A stretch of DNA of 24,619 nucleotides from Flavobacterium psychrophilum (GTDB lineage Bacteria > Bacteroidota > Bacteroidia > Flavobacteriales > Flavobacteriaceae), in contig CAMBOW010000019.1 in assembly GCA_945869365.1 (NCBI GenBank), positions 1 through 24,619 of the forward strand, read 5' to 3'. The translations under genes and the position numbers were made by a program. This document shows positions 24,550 to 24,619 of the stretch, in pieces. The notes under the pieces are model-generated. The model was given only the letters and a program-made list of their open reading frames with translations. It had not been told where the DNA came from and ran no database searches. Positions within the stretch are counted from its first letter, which is position 1, and every line of letters starts with the position of its first letter.

Positions 24550-24619
24550 ATGAAAACAATACGATTTTTAGTGGTTTTGGGCGCTGCAGCCGGTTTGTTG
24601 TTTTACGAGCCTACTGGGG
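24550..24619 (+). CDS. Start of a gene of unknown function (truncated by window end)
   Basis: An ATG at 24550 opens 23 codons before the window ends: MKTIRFLVVLGAAAGLLFYE followed by PTG. The hydrophobic start suggests a signal peptide or membrane anchor. The codon pattern and divergent placement after a 77-base gap support a real gene, but there is too little to name a family. Confidence 0.5.
   Translation, partial: MKTIRFLVVLGAAAGLLFYEPTG

Noticed and set aside
1..24619. Defence system, prophage, IS element, CRISPR array or biosynthetic cluster
   Set aside because: On reading both strands I saw no transposase, integrase, restriction, toxin-antitoxin, Cas or synthase genes and no regularly spaced repeats. 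The content is core housekeeping plus lineage-typical unknowns.

Overview
The window is a gene-dense piece of a Bacteroidota chromosome, almost certainly from the family Flavobacteriaceae (Flavobacterium or a close relative). The evidence is a cargo protein with a type IX secretion (T9SS) C-terminal sorting domain, several small families I know mainly from flavobacteria (DUF6787, DUF6095, DUF6048, DUF6452 and a 'CCC motif' membrane protein), start codons without strong Shine-Dalgarno sequences, and repeated upstream matches to the Bacteroidota sigma-A promoter (TTG, about 20 bases, TAnnTTTG). It reads as core genome: I see no phage, IS element, CRISPR array, tRNA or rRNA, and no gap over 300 bases without a gene.

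Left part (1-4304). On the minus strand are the start of a LolD-type ABC ATPase, a small DUF6787 membrane protein, the serine-biosynthesis pair serC-serA ending in a clear terminator, and a LuxC-like acyl-CoA reductase with its own terminator. That reductase is divergent from a 2[4Fe-4S] ferredoxin, and the two share a compact promoter region.

Centre (4324-12855), plus strand. The ferredoxin is followed by the ATPase gene ychF and a terminator. Next comes a two-gene signalling unit: a FIST-domain sensor protein and a soluble hybrid histidine kinase/receiver 5 bases later. Then come parE and parC (topoisomerase IV), closed by a strong terminator.

Right-centre (12912-18642). Seven minus-strand genes with gaps of 11 bases or less, or overlaps, run from 17121 down to 12912: SAM methyltransferase, ZIP metal transporter, murQ, DUF6095, pentapeptide-repeat protein, lipoprotein and TerC. 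They share a divergent promoter region, built on a perfect 11-bp inverted repeat, with a THUMP-domain rRNA methyltransferase gene. That gene is followed by a 77-aa membrane protein.

Right part (18643-24619). A 139-bp element of GTTTCA(G/A) heptads with 18-bp inverted ends fills the convergent gap at 18643-18784. Beyond it on the minus strand lies a four-gene unit: rlmD, a DUF6452 lipoprotein, DUF6048, and a T9SS cargo gene broken by one extra base in a homopolymer. Divergent from rlmD is rocD (ornithine aminotransferase), which carries an unusual four-cysteine insert. A bidirectional terminator separates it from a CCC-motif membrane protein and a DUF2752 protein. A truncated plus-strand gene begins at 24550.

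I did not find a convincing undescribed multi-gene system. The best leads are the heptad repeat element, the cysteine insert in RocD, the FIST/hybrid-kinase pair without an output partner in view, the LuxC-like reductase/ferredoxin pair, the inverted-repeat divergent promoter, and the frameshifted T9SS gene.
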